Source: Thermoplasmatota archaeon (GTDB lineage: Archaea > Thermoplasmatota > Thermoplasmata > UBA10834). Taken from it: a stretch of DNA of 51,533 nt. Each line of letters opens with the position of its first letter. Position 1 is the stretch's first letter. Positions 50,391 to 51,533 of this stretch are shown in pieces. The notes under the pieces are model-generated. The model was not told the origin of the DNA. It made no database searches and was given only the letters and a program-made list of their open reading frames with translations. The stretch lies in contig JAJISI010000002.1 of the NCBI GenBank assembly GCA_022848805.1, positions 1-51,533 on the forward strand, read 5' to 3'. Position numbers and translations under genes: made by a program.

Positions 50391-51533
50391 TTAGCCGAGC
50401 TTTGCTCCGACTATAGCGTTCTGGCCGACCGATATACCTCCGTCTCCGTTCGGCACTCTTTCATGGGTGAGTAGCTCGAGACCTCTGGCGCGAACGGTTC
50501 GTTCCACCCATGACGCGATAGGGTTGCTGTATGTCACCCCGCCCGTTAGCCCCACATGCCGTATGTCAGCACTCTCCGCTGTGTCGCATGCCCGTTCTGC
50601 GAGCGCTGTAACGAGAGACCTCACAAAGGAGGCTGCGGCGTCCGCCTTCTCAGCATCGGATTCGAGCCGCATGTCGAGAAGCTGTGCGAACATCGGGACT
50701 GTCTTGGCATATTCCACGCCACTCCTCTGCCCGAACTCCACATCGAAGCTCAATTCGGCGTTTCCAGCTGCGAGCCAGCGTTCGAGCTTGATCGCGGGCT
50801 CGCCTTCGTAAGTCCTCTTGCAGCACACGCCTATTATGCAGGATACTGCATCGAGGACCCGGCCCATGCTGGAGGCGGTGACGCTCTTCCCCATCAGCTT
50901 GGAATAGATGTCTGCCTCTCTCTCGTCCGCATGAGTCGTGTCCGTTCCGAGCATGAGCTGGATCGCCGTCACGACACGCCTGGGATCCAGGACCGCCCTG
51001 TCTCCGCCAAGCAGTGGGATGCCTTCGAGGGTGCAAGTCCGCTTGTATCCCGAGAAGTCAGCGAGTAGGGTCTCCCCTCCCCAGGAGGCGCCGTCGTCCC
51101 CGTAACCCGTGCCGTCCCAGACGAGGCATACGATCTGGTCGTGGATCTTGCGGTCGATCATGAGGGACGCGGCATGCGCGTGATAATGTTGTGTCTCAAT
51201 CGCGGGGCAGTCATACTCCTTCGCAAGGCGCTTCGCCATTATCTTCGTGGAGTATCTCGGGTGTTTGTCCATCGCGATCGCGTCGAAATCTTCGGTTCCG
51301 AGCAGCTTCGCCAGATGGTGGATCGCGTCGCCGAGGTAGTGCAGCGTCGGATGCTGTTGCGACTCCCCGATGTATTGGGTGAGGAATATCTCGCGGTTCC
51401 TGGTGATCGAACCCGTGACATCCCATTGCGCCCCGACACCGATCACTGCACGACCATGATTCGCTTCGAGAGGTACCGGAACGAAACCTCTCGACTTCCT
51501 CGTGAAGGCCGGCCTGCCGTCGCGCATCTTGAT
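50391..51533 (-). CDS. hypF: Carbamoyltransferase HypF, C-terminal part (5' end outside window)
   Basis: The C-terminal ~380 residues of HypF, still open at the window edge (IKMRDGRPAF at the boundary), so the N-terminal acylphosphatase, zinc-finger and YrdC domains lie beyond. The visible part is the Kae1-like carbamoyl-transfer domain: HPRYSTKIMAKRLAKEY, QHYHAHAASLMIDRKI with metal histidines, LVWDGTGYGDDGASWGGE, and HVGLTGGVTYSNPI to the end with PNGDGGISVGQNAIVG. HypF carbamoylates the C-terminal Cys of HypE. hypC follows 35 nt downstream. Confidence 0.95.
   Translation of the reverse strand: MKMRDGRPAFTRKSRGFVPVPLEANHGRAVIGVGAQWDVTGSITRNREIFLTQYIGESQQHPTLHYLGDAIHHLAKLLGTEDFDAIAMDKHPRYSTKIMAKRLAKEYDCPAIETQHYHAHAASLMIDRKIHDQIVCLVWDGTGYGDDGASWGGETLLADFSGYKRTCTLEGIPLLGGDRAVLDPRRVVTAIQLMLGTDTTHADEREADIYSKLMGKSVTASSMGRVLDAVSCIIGVCCKRTYEGEPAIKLERWLAAGNAELSFDVEFGQRSGVEYAKTVPMFAQLLDMRLESDAEKADAAASFVRSLVTALAERACDTAESADIRHVGLTGGVTYSNPIASWVERTVRARGLELLTHERVPNGDGGISVGQNAIVGAKLG

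Noticed and set aside
1..51533. CRISPR arrays, insertion sequences, integrases, phage genes, rRNA genes.
   Set aside because: None found by reading both strands: no regularly spaced repeats, transposase or integrase motifs, or rRNA landmarks.

Overview
The window is archaeal. It carries a Sec61-beta gene, a CDC48-type AAA ATPase next to a PRC-barrel gene, an archaeal-type Elp3, two tRNA genes with short introns in the anticodon loop, and TATA boxes about 25-35 nt before many start codons, so that several mRNAs look leaderless or nearly so. A group 3c (Mvh-type) [NiFe] hydrogenase, heterodisulfide reductase genes and a class II lysyl-tRNA synthetase suggest a euryarchaeal-grade anaerobe, possibly an uncultured Thermoplasmatota member. 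That placement is an inference. No mcr, rRNA, CRISPR or transposase gene is visible.

Layout. 1-5369 (+): the 3' end of elp3, then two overlapping TPR-protein genes; the second protein also has a degenerate nuclease-like domain and a SAP domain. 5400-7879 (-): cdc48 and a PRC-barrel gene. 8129-11086 (+): a pyruvate:ferredoxin oxidoreductase operon with fused gamma and delta subunits. 11112-13452 (-): lysS and a tandem GNAT gene. 13605-14049 (-): a response-regulator gene whose reading frame is interrupted near its start. 14194 (+): Sec61-beta. 14636-21721 (+): a compact histidine operon (hisG-D-C-H-A-B-F-IE plus a PHP-family phosphatase gene). 21783-25193: nikR, a peroxiredoxin, tRNA-Glu, nadE, a nitrilase-family gene and tRNA-Ser. 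25256-27029: mobA and hypE, divergent.

27044-48281 (-) is the notable part: about 21 kb of Hdr/Mvh genes in two runs, with five HdrA-family genes, four MvhD modules, one HdrB, one HdrC, one MvhD-HdrD fusion and one Mvh hydrogenase (A and G). It reads as four HdrA-MvhD units. Unit A is a canonical HdrA-HdrC-HdrB-MvhD. Unit B is a double-length HdrA followed by MvhD fused to an HdrD-like protein. Unit C is an HdrA half carrying an inserted GltD/NADPH-oxidoreductase-like module, then the matching other HdrA half with an Arg/Glu-rich insert, then MvhD fused to a winged-helix-like domain. Unit D is a second double-length HdrA, MvhD, a free copy of the same winged-helix-like domain, MvhG and MvhA, followed by the hydrogenase maturation protease. 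48675-51533 (-) holds hypF-C-A-D, with hypF running off the window.

Together the genes suggest an electron-exchange hub: H2 through MvhAG, NAD(P)H through the GltD-like insert, low-potential ferredoxin (also used by the Por enzyme), and disulfide or other substrates at the HdrB and HdrD-type CCG sites. Genes for nickel response (nikR) and hydrogenase maturation (hypA, C, D, E, F and a protease) lie alongside; hypB is not in the window.
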